Both the position numbers and the translations under genes were made by a program. The notes beneath the pieces are model-generated. The model ran no database searches. It saw only the letters and a program-made list of their open reading frames with translations, and was not told the origin of the DNA. A stretch of 60,000 bases of DNA from Liolophura sinensis (lineage: Eukaryota > Mollusca > Polyplacophora > Chitonida > Chitonidae): the NCBI RefSeq assembly GCF_032854445.1, contig NC_088302.1:48392046-48452045 (forward strand), given 5' to 3'. How positions within the stretch are numbered: the stretch's first letter is position 1; every line of letters begins with the position of its first letter. Of this stretch, positions 23,321-35,000 are shown in pieces.

Positions 23321-23419
23321 ACAAAACATCACAACAAACATCACAACAAAACATCACAACGAAACATCACAACAAAACATCACAATAAACATCACAACAA
23401 ACATCACACTCGCAGGTAT

Positions 23420-26400
23420 ATGTACATGTATACCATACTCTCTAAAAACAAATCTGTACAAAACATACACAAGATTTGTACTATATTGTAAAAAGTATAT
23501 CAAATTGTGGTACACATACCTCTTTACACAAAGTGCTACAATTGAGTAAACATTTGAGTTTTTGGGAGTCCAGTGAGATCTGGGTCCCGTCTGAACAAGC
23601 GATTTCGGGCTTTAGCCTAAAAATTGAATCCAAATTAAACACTTATATATGTGCAACATATTGATAAAATATTAACTGCTAAATATGAGCTGTGGTAGTA
23701 CAATCTCAGTTAAGTTTCAGCATTCACTTTCAAATATTTTGTTTTGTTGAGAAAGTTTTGGATTTTGTGAAGCAGGGCCTTGGATGTGAACAGTTACCCA
23801 CATATAGGCCATATCAACTTGGTCACTAAGGGTAACACTATGTATCAATGAGCCATTGAGGACCCATTAAAGTCCGGCTTGTAACAACGACCTTAATTAT
23901 GCGCATGTGTGTAAGATCATATCGATGAGACATTCTGATGTCATAAATGCATTTAGTATTTCTGTTAATGCTCCTACGTCATCTTCTTGTTGACACTTCT
24001 ATCATTATGTATATTTATATTTTAACGATCTTCTCTTCAGTAGCCCTAAAGTCTAAAATAAGAATGTAAATCGCTTAGACTCAACAGCTGAAACTCATAA
24101 ATCCTTAGCTAAAAATTAAGCTATACCGCCATGATCCTCATGTGTGTTGTCAAAAAGCCACATTTTCAAATGTGAAAGGGCGTATTGGTTTCATCTGATA
24201 GGCCTTTGTGAAATAACTGAAATATCTGAGACCCTAAAACTTGCCTATCGACTTTTGACTTTGATGGGAGCGTGGAGGGATCACAAACATTACGCTATAT
24301 ACTATCAGATCTGCCGAATCAGATGAACTAAATTTCATAAAATATGAAAATGTTACAGGAAAAACAGCAGACTACATATATTTTGTGTGCTCTATTTAAT
24401 AAAACGCCCCCGGCTCTCTAATAGTTGATCAAGTGATTAAAAATAATTAACTGTCTGTGTGAAGTTTTCAAGTATATCTGCCCCATCTTAATCCCAGTGT
24501 ATTTCAGACGGGCATATGCGGCTGGCATGCTTATTATATTTATAAAATGTTTAAATGCGAATAAACATGTGTCAATTTTGGGCGACTAAGGTCGATAACA
24601 AGCGTGATTTAACGCTACAACAACAGCATCAGTCGATCTCTACTCAATCGAACATTTTAAGTGAACATTTCAGACTTGAAATTTCTGCCTACATACCTGG
24701 TTTGTGGAATCTCACGGGTCGGAGGAAGATAAGCGGTAGTGGGTGAAAAACTAAACTGTCAAACTGGTCCAGGAAGTATGCAGAAGCAAACGACACTGAA
24801 TGGTGTAATGCTCAGCCGCACAACAGTGTGTAGAAGTAGCCTGACATAGGTATGAAGGTCGACAGCCTACGTTACCTGCATTCGGGAAGTATTATTCCGC
24901 CTCTGACATCACGCCTCGCCGATATGCTGAACACAGGACTCTGAAAAGCTGTATCACTTTTTAACCGGGAAATGTTATTCAGATACAACAGCTACTTGTT
25001 TACTGTTACCCCAGATAATGTAGAGCCAACAATGGAGGACATACAGCTGAAGGTATTAAGTTACATATAAGAATTATCCGTCCTCGTGATTGACATTTCA
25101 CGAAAGTATATATTAGGATGTATTTATGTTGTGATACACTTTCAGATTTCTAGAACCATTTTTTCATCTTTGGTTGCTTGTGCATCAGTAAACTAGGACA
25201 GGCGGAAGTAGTTGGATTTTGTGAAAAGGTAGCTTCTGTCTATTGATATACCATACATAATTTCTGTTGTCTTGAAACTATACCTAGCCTATAGTACTAG
25301 GCTATTTATTCCCAATCTGTTAATAGGCTATGTCAATTCTTAATTCACCGGAGCCTAGCATCAGTTACACATTGGCAGTTAAAATCTATCCACTGTTAAT
25401 GTCTTCATACCAGAAAGTATGATAAGCCAAACTGGCTTTATTCATTCAGACTTAAATTCATTCCAGTTAGATTACGATGGGTGGGTTTGGATTTAACTAT
25501 ATGGCCAAACTCAGCGTCCTGCTCAACCCTCAAAACCGGACAGCTGGTGTGACATTTCTCACGGAACCTCGCACACTGCTTGAAAGGTTGCGTTTCCTTT
25601 ATAATCACGCCCCCCCCCTCTCTCTCTCTCAAACACACACACAAAACATTAACAAAAAGGAAAGAAAACAACATTTCATTAATTAACATTTCAGTTAGGC
25701 TTTATTGCATTTCGTTAAAAAAGAACAGCATTCTTATAAATACAAACTTTAATAAAACACTTTTCTTAATCAGGCCTAACTAAAAGGTATTATTATTCCT
25801 TTGACGTATATCTTTCAACATTTGTTTATTCAAAAAAACAAGGATTCCTGAAAGAAGTATGCGGATTTAAAAAGCTTCTCCAAAAAATCATTTCTTTTTG
25901 AGAGGGCTGTGCATTCGCACATTTGAGATTCTCTACATATAGATCTTAGACAACAGTTATAATAAAGTTCATATATATCACAGGTTTAGCTATAAAATAG
26001 ACATTTCTTTCATTTTATTTCAAACGATGCGTAGAGATTTGTTTATCCTTAGCAAGTATTCCTTATATGCAAAACATTCGTAAAAAATTTAATTTCTCTA
26101 CAATCTTCTTACATACATCCATACAAAGGTTTATAAAACTGTACCCTTCGAGTGAAAGCTATAGTAGAAAGATGGAATCATCGAGGACTGTATATAATAA
26201 GTGTTTTCGTAAAAGCAGTGGTTCCGCCGAGAATGTTTAGGCTGGTGGGAGTTTTATATAGGATTCTAGAACCCTGCTAACACGAGGAATACCATGATGA
26301 GGTCAAGTCACTTGAGTGTGTAGAGTGTGTGTGTATAGTTTAAGTTCATAAAAGTGGCAACTTTGGCAAATACATGTATAGTTAGGTATTATACAACTGT

Positions 26401-26520
26401 CAACTGAAAATACAGATTTATTTATTATTTCGTGTAATCAAACATACTGCGAGCAACCATAAACGCAACATATACATTACAGAACTGCTACGCCAAAATG
26501 AGTATAATATAAAACAAACC
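23420..26520. other. Mostly unassigned sequence
   Basis: A possible minus-strand exon at 24893-24954 (after CAGCTTTTCAG, 20-21 open codons beginning SPVFSISARRD, then GTAACG) is the best candidate but is unsupported by neighbours. Near 25605-25645 there is a C-run followed by (TC)n and (AC)n. Both strands are open over 25477-25686, with no recognisable product. No repeat array was seen. Confidence 0.3.
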
Positions 26521-26569
26521 AAAAAGAGGGGGGTGACCAAAAAGTGTGTGAAAGAGGGGTTTTGAACTT

Positions 26570-26925
26570 GTGTACTGCCAGTGGATTTGGTAATTTGCGG
26601 TAATTAATATGCACACAGAGCATCAGCTATGGAACATCCCCTTATGCCACTGTGCTTTATATGCATGTAAAACTTCAGGCCAATTACATGCCGTACTTTT
26701 TGAGATACCAGGCACCTCTCAAAACATTTTGTTTAACACTGGTTCTAGTACACAATACACTAGGTCAGGAATTCAGTAATTTACGGCATTTAATATGCAC
26801 ATCCCGAATCAACGACAGAATATCCCCCTTGTGTTATTGTGCTTAACATCTGTGCAAACCCTGAGCTCAATACATGCAGTATTTTTTATATCCCCCCCCC
26901 TAACATTTGTTAAACATTGCTTTCT
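26570..26925. repeat. Diverged tandem duplication, about 186-bp period
   Basis: The block GGTAATTTGCGGTAATTAATATGC near 26589 recurs as AGTAATTTACGGCATTTAATATGC 186 bp later. It is followed in both by a similar order of TATCCCC, TGTGCTT and TTGTTTAACA/TTGTTAAACA elements. Confidence 0.7.
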
Positions 26926-26959
26926 CTGCGAGCTGAAAAAAAGAACATTTAAAAATCAC

Positions 26960-28174
26960 AAATATCACTTAATAATAACTGGTACAACATATAAAGTGGA
27001 AAAAAGTGAAAAAAAAAGTGGAAAATGTAATACTCCCGTTCGTCAATATTCAACAGTCTACATATTAAAACACATTGAGTATTATGCTTACGAGACTTTC
27101 TCTTGATCAGAATTTAAAGTAGGCCTATAAGGGGGACTACAAATTTACATAATGTATAATTCCGTAAAAAACTTGTATATTACGTAAATCTCTAAATTCC
27201 ATAAGAAACATTACTCCTCCATCATGGCAGGACTAAGTATATATCTATGATGTAGAAATATAGACATATAAAATACCTAACGTACGAAAACCGTGTTCCG
27301 CCTTCAGTTAATTTGTAGAGTTTTCTGCCCCTGCCTTTTGCAGAAAATTATTATCACGGATACCTGATATATGGCATAGTTTGTTTGCATGTATTTAGGC
27401 ATTTTTTGTGGGGTTTTTTTGGGGGGGAGTTGAGAGAAGAAACAATGAAGTAGTTGCTGGAATGGGGGAAGAGGTATGGTTATGGAAAATGTAAATAAGC
27501 CGTAGAAAAAAGAGAAATCCCTAAAAAAGAGGAATCCCCAAAACTGCACATTAAATCGACCGTTCTCTAGGCAGGAATTCGTACAAACAGAACTCAAAAT
27601 GGGCAAACTCGCTATGGCAACAAATCTGTTTTTTTGCTTACCAGAGGCTATCGGTCAGTTCATCTAGTCATGTCCCACCAATTAACTGCTCTGAGATGTT
27701 ACTTTCTTAAAATATATATGTGTCCAAATTTTTCAAAGTGTTAAAATGAAACAAGATCTTAAATGCTGTAAATTGTGAGTGATAATATTTTAAACTGTTA
27801 CGCAGCTTAATGACTGCATGCATGCTGTAACATTATGTTAGATTAGAAGATTTTTAACATTTTAATTCCAAATACAACCTTTAAAAGTGTTAATTTAACA
27901 TATAAAATAAAGTTAAATCTCAACATTTTCATAGCATTGAGCGTTAAATTTATAACACATTAAGTTAAACTGGCATTATAAATGCTTTCAATCCTTCATC
28001 ATTGCAAAAAATGTTGGATTATTAAAATTATATATAACATTTAAGTTTTAAGACAGTAGTCTTTGGATATTGCGTTTCAATAGAAGATGGCGTTTTGCTA
28101 ACATCCCAACTAAAACTTAACGCCTTCATGATTTTTCAGGCGAATATTGCAAAATAGTGTACAAAAATGTCTGT
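26960..28174. other. Intergenic sequence, 3' side of the rolling stone-like gene
   Basis: Very AT-rich, with homopolymers (T7/G8 near 27414-27427). No clear AATAAA for the minus-strand gene was found, and no exon was recognised. Confidence 0.35.
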
Positions 28175-31100
28175 TTAAACTGTTTGTTCATCTGACGACG
28201 TTCTCTTCTCTATGTACGAATACCGAATTTTGTAGAGACCCCACAGAATCCCGTGAGATATTGGAGGCGCCACAAACGACGTGGCACAAAGATAGAGAAC
28301 CGCTTTGAGGGGATGGTCACTGAAGTTTAAGGGTTCGTATACATATGGCTTCCCCTTGTGGTTGGTGCCACCACATGCCCAGTACAAAACCGTGAATAGG
28401 CTGTATACAACAGCATACAACACGGTGTACAGACAATGGCGGAAATACACCGGCATTCGTGTTACAAAGGTGTCCATGACGACGAAGCAGGTGTTAATTG
28501 CATGTAAATGGAAATTACAGAAAGTCACCCCGGATCCTGAAACAGAAAACAAAAATCTAGGATGTGAAAATTACATTTGGTCACGTTCGGTTGTTTTGTT
28601 TGTTTGCTTACTGATTTAACTGCGCTTTCATTATGACTTCCACGACACCCTCTAGCCGCTGCATGCAGCAGGCCAATTTCTCAATGCCATTATAATTATA
28701 GAGCTGCTCGATGAAAAATCTTCTTCAAAACTTGAAATATATGTGAGTTGAATGCTTACATTCACACAATTTATCTTTGGACACATAATATGATGTAGGT
28801 AGCTGAGTGAAGTCGTCATTTCCTGACGTAATCGTCTGACTGTCCTTCATGTGAGAGACTATCGGCACCAATAAAAAAATCCACGGAGTGAAACAAAAAG
28901 TTGTAATTAGTCTGGAATAGTTGTTATTTTTGTACATGTTTGTCCAGACTTTGCTCTTCAAGACGTAATGTTGAGTTATGTCAAAAAGGTAAAGTTAGAG
29001 GATCCATCCTGCACCATATGAAAGCTTGGATCATCATTTCAGCTGCTGTGTTTCAATGTAACGAATATACACTGGAACAAATTGAACTTCATTCCTTAAA
29101 TGGAATTTTACGCTGTACTTAAGGATATTTCCCTTATATGACGCCCGCCAGCATTATGGTGGGAAGAAACCGGACAGAGCCGGGGAAAACCCACGACCAT
29201 CCGCAGGTTGCTGGAAGACCGTCCCACTTACTGTTACCATATAAGAAAAACGATACAAGAAAAAAAGATGAATCCTGACAAAGAAAGCCAGTGAATCTTA
29301 CCGTCGTACACGACGGTCCAAAACATCGCGGTGACGATGAAGGCCGCCCCGCTGGCTATATTGTACAAAACCCACTGGAGTTTGAAATTCCATCGTAGGC
29401 CATTTGGACTAGCAGTCTCTGAAATTCCAAGAATGAATGATTTTGGATTGACGCCATCTCGGTGAAATTCCAAGAATGAATGACTGACTTCGGATTAACG
29501 CCATCACGGTGAAATTCCAAGAATGAATGACTGATTTTGGATTAACACCATCTCGGTGAAATTCCAAGAATGAATAACTGACTTCGGATTAACGCCATCA
29601 CGGTGAAATTCCAAGAATGAATGACTGATTTTGGATTAACACCATCTCGGTGAAATTCCAAGAATGAATGACTGACTTCGGATTAACGCCATCACGGTGA
29701 AATTCCAAGAATGAATGACTGACTTCGGATTAACGCCATCTCTGTAAAATTCCAAGAAGTAACGGTGATCATGCATGGACTGTTTTGGTTATTGTTTCAC
29801 GTCTTTCAGATGTACGATGACATCCAGTAAACAACAGGCGGAGCAAACAGGAATGCGTGGAGTATACAACCAACTTTAGCAAGTTATACTGGTGAATTTT
29901 TCCCCGTGTTACATATGTCATATGGGCAAGTAATCTTCAGCAAATTAACTTCATGTAAAGCAACACGAGAGAGCTCTTCCAGGCCTGGAAAAGTCACTTT
30001 CCATTCCCAAGCTTTTCAAGGTTTTCATGGTCCCGTCAGGCGGCGGGATCAGAATTGTGGTGGGAAAAAAACCGGGTAGAGCCCGGGGGAAACCCACGAC
30101 CACTCGCAGGCTGCTGTAAAACATTCCTACCTACGGATAGAGAGGAAGCCAGCATGATTTGGAGTCATAAATAGAGGGTAGATGAGAGAATCTAAACTTA
30201 CCAGTTGTGTGCACATCGTCATTCCTGTACAGACAGGCATTCACAAAGGCGGTAATGTGATACAGAGCCAGTATCGTGAACGACCAATAGGTGAGGAAGA
30301 TTAACACCTTTTTAGCATAACCCGATGTCAGTGCGCATGCACCAAATACTGACGTGATGTAACCAGCACATAAAAGTCTGTAGAGTATGCACCAGAAGGG
30401 TTTGTTGGTGAACTGGAAAACGAGAAGAAAAAGTATAAAATAAAAGACGTAAAAAGGAAGAGAAAACTTGAACCTCATGTACGCAATCTGTAAAAAAGCT
30501 GGGTAGAATGTCGCTCGCCAGTGCTCTTGAAACAGAAGTGCACCCTGCAGGCATGAATAGCAATGCGCATGATTTCAATAACCATACAAGTGAATACTGA
30601 ATATTTACAGCTGGTATTGCATTCAGGTCGGTAGAGGTATCCTCTAATACAAGATTTGCTTCTTTTTATACAGAGCTGACGAACCCCATTATTCACTGAA
30701 AGTGACTAAAAAGACCTCCTTATAGGTGACACAGACTGCCAAAATAACAACGCTTTAGTCACTGAATCAGTCAGAGGCTCAATCAATCAATCAACCAATC
30801 AATCAATCAAATAATAAATAATCCAATATAAAACCTGGTCAGCATCATAGAAAACCATATGTAGCAGTTCCTCCAACAGCTGGTGTGCCAGTTTGTAAGT
30901 CAGTGGTTCAATAAAAATTGATAATTAACCTACCAATTAACCAACCAAAATAATATAAATCAATCACAAAAGCATGCCACTAACTTGAATGTCATACCTG
31001 TAAACTGACAAAGTCAGCGGGTTGAGCGGATTTCAGCGACATCTCTCGGTGTATTCTGGGTATATATCTTCGCATGTTAGAAAACTCGGGTGCTGTGTCC

Positions 31101-31849
31101 CGCCATCTCTTTGCAATCTGTGCATCAAATCACAAAAGAACATCAAATGACTATACAAGTTTGTTAGTAGTTTTATTTACACAAATGTTTTCTGACAACA
31201 AATGTCATGAGAGGGTAATGAAACCTTCACTGTGAAAATCTACCAATCAGCCAACTCAGTTTAGCGGGGCGTTTGCAGGCTGATTTAGAGAGATTCTGAC
31301 TGATTCCAAGCCGGTAGTGAGTATCCAAGTCTAAATGAACTGGTTTCAATCGCGTAAGATTATTTTGTAAAGTGTTTTATGTCCTGCTATGAAATAATTT
31401 GAACAGTGACTTTGTGGCATTGATACCGGATCGCTTATTAAGGCTACTGTCATCCACGGGAAAAGAGCACGAAGTAAATCTCTGTAGAGCACTGTCAAGA
31501 AACTGAAACTTAAAACATCCTTACTTTTTTCAACATTTTTTCATTGTTTTTAATGCAATCAAATGTTTGGATTACAAGGTGGTATTTAATGATAATACTG
31601 GCCATGAGTGTCGTCAGTGACGTCCTATGCGTACGTTCAATAAAGCCCTAAATATATATGTATGATAGTAAAACTAAATAACGCTAAAAACTAATGAAAA
31701 GGGATTCTAATTGCTTGTCTTGTAGATGGAATTTTAACTGAGATTTAACCTACTTCTTGTAACAGTGCTACAGGAAATGTTAAATGTGCCGCAGGGCCCA
31801 TACAGATCATCAAGTACTCCACATAAGGCTGAGCCTTCCAAGCAAACAT
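28175..31849 (-). CDS. rost-like: Rolling stone-like multi-pass membrane protein, five exons
   Basis: Minus-strand exons: 31849-31754 (start, 32 codons, phase 0), 31117-30998 (40, phase 0), 30412-30202 (70+1), 29418-29302, 28536-28175 (to TAA). Phases match at every joint and give 301 residues. The family signature is clear: VLYNIASGAA with FWTVVYD (about 160-181), LHAINTCFVVMDTFVTRMPV (192-211), then YAVVYSLFTVLYWACGGTN (222-240) and GILWGLYKIRY near the end. About seven hydrophobic helices are visible. Drosophila rolling stone is a plasma-membrane protein needed for myoblast fusion; in other animals the family is poorly characterised. The exon 3 acceptor (TTCTCGTTTTCCAG/TTCACC) has a long pyrimidine tract that itself reads as a false hydrophobic segment. 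The first exon is the least certain, because translation could instead start at MRRY (31075) or MSLKS in exon 2. Confidence 0.88.
29095..29230 (-). mobile_element. SINE copy in intron 4 of the rolling stone-like gene
   Basis: GGAATTTTACGCTGTACTT, CCAGCATTATGGTGGGAAG, then GGGGAAAACCCACGACCATC, in minus orientation, the same strand as the host gene. It ends 71 bp from the donor of exon 4 (29302). Confidence 0.85.
29419..29757. repeat. 47-bp minisatellite abutting a splice acceptor
   Basis: About seven 47-bp units (GGTGAAATTCCAAGAATGAA, TGACTGACTTCGGATTAACG, CCATCAC) directly adjoin exon 4 of the rolling stone-like gene. On the coding strand each unit contains CTTGGAATTTCACC. The functional acceptor is CTTGGAATTTCAG, so the array appears to have grown from the acceptor region. 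Confidence 0.92.
30035..30170 (-). mobile_element. SINE fragment in intron 3 of the rolling stone-like gene
   Basis: Core blocks GTGGTGGGAAAAAAACCGGG and CCCGGGGGAAACCCACGACC, then AAGCCAGCATGATTTGGAG toward the head, in minus orientation. The tail side is lost. Confidence 0.85.
30779..30815. repeat. (AATC)n microsatellite
   Basis: Eight or nine AATC-type units with one ACC interruption, in intron 2 of the rolling stone-like gene. Confidence 0.9.
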
Positions 31850-32014
31850 TGTTATCTGCACGTTAAGGTTTATCAGCTATGACGACTGGACTTATCCCCC
31901 GTGACTTCACACTTTATATCCCTGAATAACATTGCATGTGATTAACTGCACGTGTATTAAAGTTAGCCTGAGGTGGGTGTCAGTGTCCATACCGTATCAC
32001 ATGACACATTCAAA
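31850..32014. promoter_or_regulatory. Short divergent promoter with E-box-like sites
   Basis: Only 165 bp separate the start codons of the minus-strand rolling stone-like gene and the plus-strand M6P receptor. The interval has a perfect E-box CACGTG at 31949-31954 and TCACATGAC at 31997-32005. The latter resembles the CLEAR element bound by TFEB-type factors at lysosomal genes. No TATA box is evident. That a CLEAR-like site regulates an M6P receptor is inference. The proximity depends on the first rolling stone exon being correct. Confidence 0.5.
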
Positions 32015-35000
32015 ATGGCGTCCTCCATAGGCTCAACACTGACTGTAGTACTCCCAACATTATTTCTGGTGTCGGTGGTAAATCTACGAGAGGCACGAGC
32101 GCAGTTTGTCCCTATATGTGGTGTAGCAGGCTACAACTTAGGGAATTTGACCGCAAGGTAAGACATAACTTTTCTTTCGTGTGTTCTGACACCGATATAA
32201 ATTAAAGCTTCTTTGGATAATCACATGATTTAGTACAACTTTGAACATTATTTAATACACATTTCTCCTGATATTGGTTCAATATGTGAGCTCATCTCCA
32301 GAGGGCCCATCTCCCAGCACGGAAACGCCATAAGGTCTGTGGGCCTAGTTTTATCCCTTTTCATGCAATGACAAAATTTACCGACTATCCAGGTCACATG
32401 TTAATGAAAACCCAAACCATGGGAGGAAACCGTGGCCAGAATGCATTTACCTGTTTATACAACACGAATCTCATATGTCCGTATCTTTAAACGACACATA
32501 TGGTGAATTGTAAGTAAGCCTATAGATCTAGTTGTAGTGGATTTGATTTATGCCAAATATAAGAATCTGAGTTGTAGTGTTACCGACAGTCACGAAACAC
32601 AATTCAACACTTAGTTCAGGGACTGGCCGAGTGCACATGGAGTTCTGCGCTAAACAACATTTATCTTTTACCTATAAGCCAGATCGGGTGTTCGGTGGTT
32701 ATCTTGGGCTCTACAGTTTCTCCATTACCATATTACCACCCTCAAATCAGCGATATACACTGGACATCAAGTATGGCATAAAACAAGAATGATAAATAAA
32801 TAATGAAATCATAAATAAATAATGTATTAAACACTAATTAACAACTATTACATTACGTTTATGCAGCCTACAGCCTACAGATAACATCTAACCCAAATAC
32901 CCGTTCGATGCATCGTGTTCAAAATTCACAAGAGTCCCGTTTATCCCTATATATGTCAATTCCATGAGCTAATCTGAATTCCGCATTCACAACATGATGT
33001 CATGATGTCGTTTTGATTTGCACAGTTGCATCGTCTCGTTAAGTCATAACTATGTACATGTATTGTTCACTGGCTTACACTGAATATAGCTACAAGATAT
33101 ATTAACAGTTCATATGGACGTACGAGCAGGCCATAATATCACGCCATTGTTGACAGGACCTACACACATTGTTGGCAGGACCTGTGCACATTGTTGGCAG
33201 GACCTATACACATTGCTGGCAGGACCTGTGCACATTGTTGGCAGGAGCTATACACATTGTTGGCAGGACCTATACACATTGTTGGCAAGACCTGTGCACA
33301 TTGTTGGCAGGACCTATACAAAAGACATGGACCTATGGCTGTTTAATTCGGTCAAAGAGAGCATGTTTCTGGATGTGCACACTGATAGTCAAATAAAATC
33401 TATAAGCATTCTATTGCTATCATCAGTTATATTACAAAAAACTTCAACTGAATATGCCTTCATTTAATTCATATTTCAGTTCTTATCTGGGCTTTATGAA
33501 CTGCATTTATGCCCCAGGGACGTCACAAGAATTGGCTTTATCTGTGCGATTCTCTTTTGGAAGAATTTATATTTAATTGGTGTTTTACACCGTACTCAAC
33601 AATATTTCACTTATACGGCAGCAGGTATTATAGTGGGAGGAAACTGGGCGAGGCCAATGACCTTCTGCAGGTTGCTTTTGAAAAAGTCTGCACTAATTAA
33701 TGCATATAGGCCCGATAGGCTTTTCAGACTGTAAATGTATTATCTGAACCAACACGTGGGCCTACAATGAACTTAAAGTCATTTAATGTATTGAACTATA
33801 TGCAAGAAAGTTTGATAGAATGAGTGAAAGTTGTTAATCGTTCGTATGTTAATGACGACTTATTATAAAACTGGCGTTTCCTTCACAAAGTTCGTCAGGA
33901 GTGATTTTAAGGTTACACATGCGCATTTCGTGCAAGAGGGTCCAAGACTGGCCTGCGAATTGAACAGTGCTGGGGCTGATTGGATAATACTACCGCAGTG
34001 TTTTGCCCTGATTACTACCCACTCCCCTGAAAGTTACCAAGGTGAAAAAATGCCACTTCAGCGGCCTAATAGTTAGAGCAGTCACCTTTGATATGGGGAG
34101 ACCAGGGATCAAACCCGGGTCGAGTACCAGATTTTAAAATGATCCTTATTGCTGAAACGTTTGGCGCTCAGCACGGAGAGTACGACATTAAACCTCAAGA
34201 ATTAATTGATTGATTCATTCAGTCGAAGATGATAAATTTAGTACATAAATAGTATGGAAAAATCAATGTGTTTATGTTGCTTAAAACGCAAATAGGAGTG
34301 AAATCGTGCAATAACTGCTCCCTACCAAGCTGCACACAGGTTGTGACCTACTTAACTACTACCTCTTCGCGTGCCGCATGAGCGAACTTCTCTGCAGTGT
34401 GAATTCAGATTTCCTTAGTCACAACAGGCAGAATAAAAAAAGATTCGCGTCACTTCGTATGTCCACAGTCAGTAATATATCTCGTGATCAATATACTGCG
34501 GATAAGTGTTCTTGACATTCTTCTGTGAGCGGGATGTAACTCGTGCAGTTACTTCGTTGACGTCCCGTACAAACGCGTAAGGCCAACTTTTCCAAACCAA
34601 CACTCGTACAATTGTGAATTTCGACGGTGCATTGTTAGCTACTACTCACTTGAGTTAAAATGTCCTTCTTCACTGGCCGTAGTCTAAAGCAGACTTCAAT
34701 ACTGAGTATTACATAACACTCGATTGAGTTGTACACATTCTAGCTGTCCTGTCTGCGTCCGATCCACCGGAAGTGGAGGTGTGCCCAGGGAGCAGTCAGT
34801 ATTTGGATAAAGAGTATTTATTACTGATATGCGGTGGCAAATGCATTCCTTGCCAGTAAGGCCTAAGTGTCACTGTAATAATACAGCATTTCTAATTATA
34901 GAAATATTATTAAAATAAGTCTGTTTCCCAGAAATCTCTTCATGTTTACTTGTAAACTGCTTATTTAAGTTAAAATTGTCAAAGTAATAGTGTACAGTGA

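Larger units (their letters stand above)
22895..23410. repeat. 289-bp tandem duplication with ACATCACAACAAA runs
   Basis: The block beginning CAAACATTTCTTTATACTG at 22895 recurs at 23184, exactly 289 bp later, with very few changes over at least 150 bp. Both copies run into a (ACATCACAACAAA)-type microsatellite (23032-23180 and 23321-23410). The duplication carries an acceptor-like site and a short open frame described separately. Confidence 0.95.

Noticed and set aside
28725-28961. Open frame between exons 4 and 5 of the rolling stone-like gene
   Set aside because: Exons 4 and 5 join directly in phase and match the family there. The frame has no homology and lies in the intron.
30413-30487. 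Hydrophobic stretch FSLPFYVFYFILFLLVF continuous with rolling stone exon 3
   Set aside because: It is the pyrimidine tract of the acceptor TTCTCGTTTTCCAG read as protein. Starting the exon at 30412 keeps phase 0 and aligns FTNKPFW to the family start.
34050-34130. tRNA gene
   Set aside because: A- and B-box-like blocks are present, but the sequence continues into a SINE body and the cloverleaf stems do not close.
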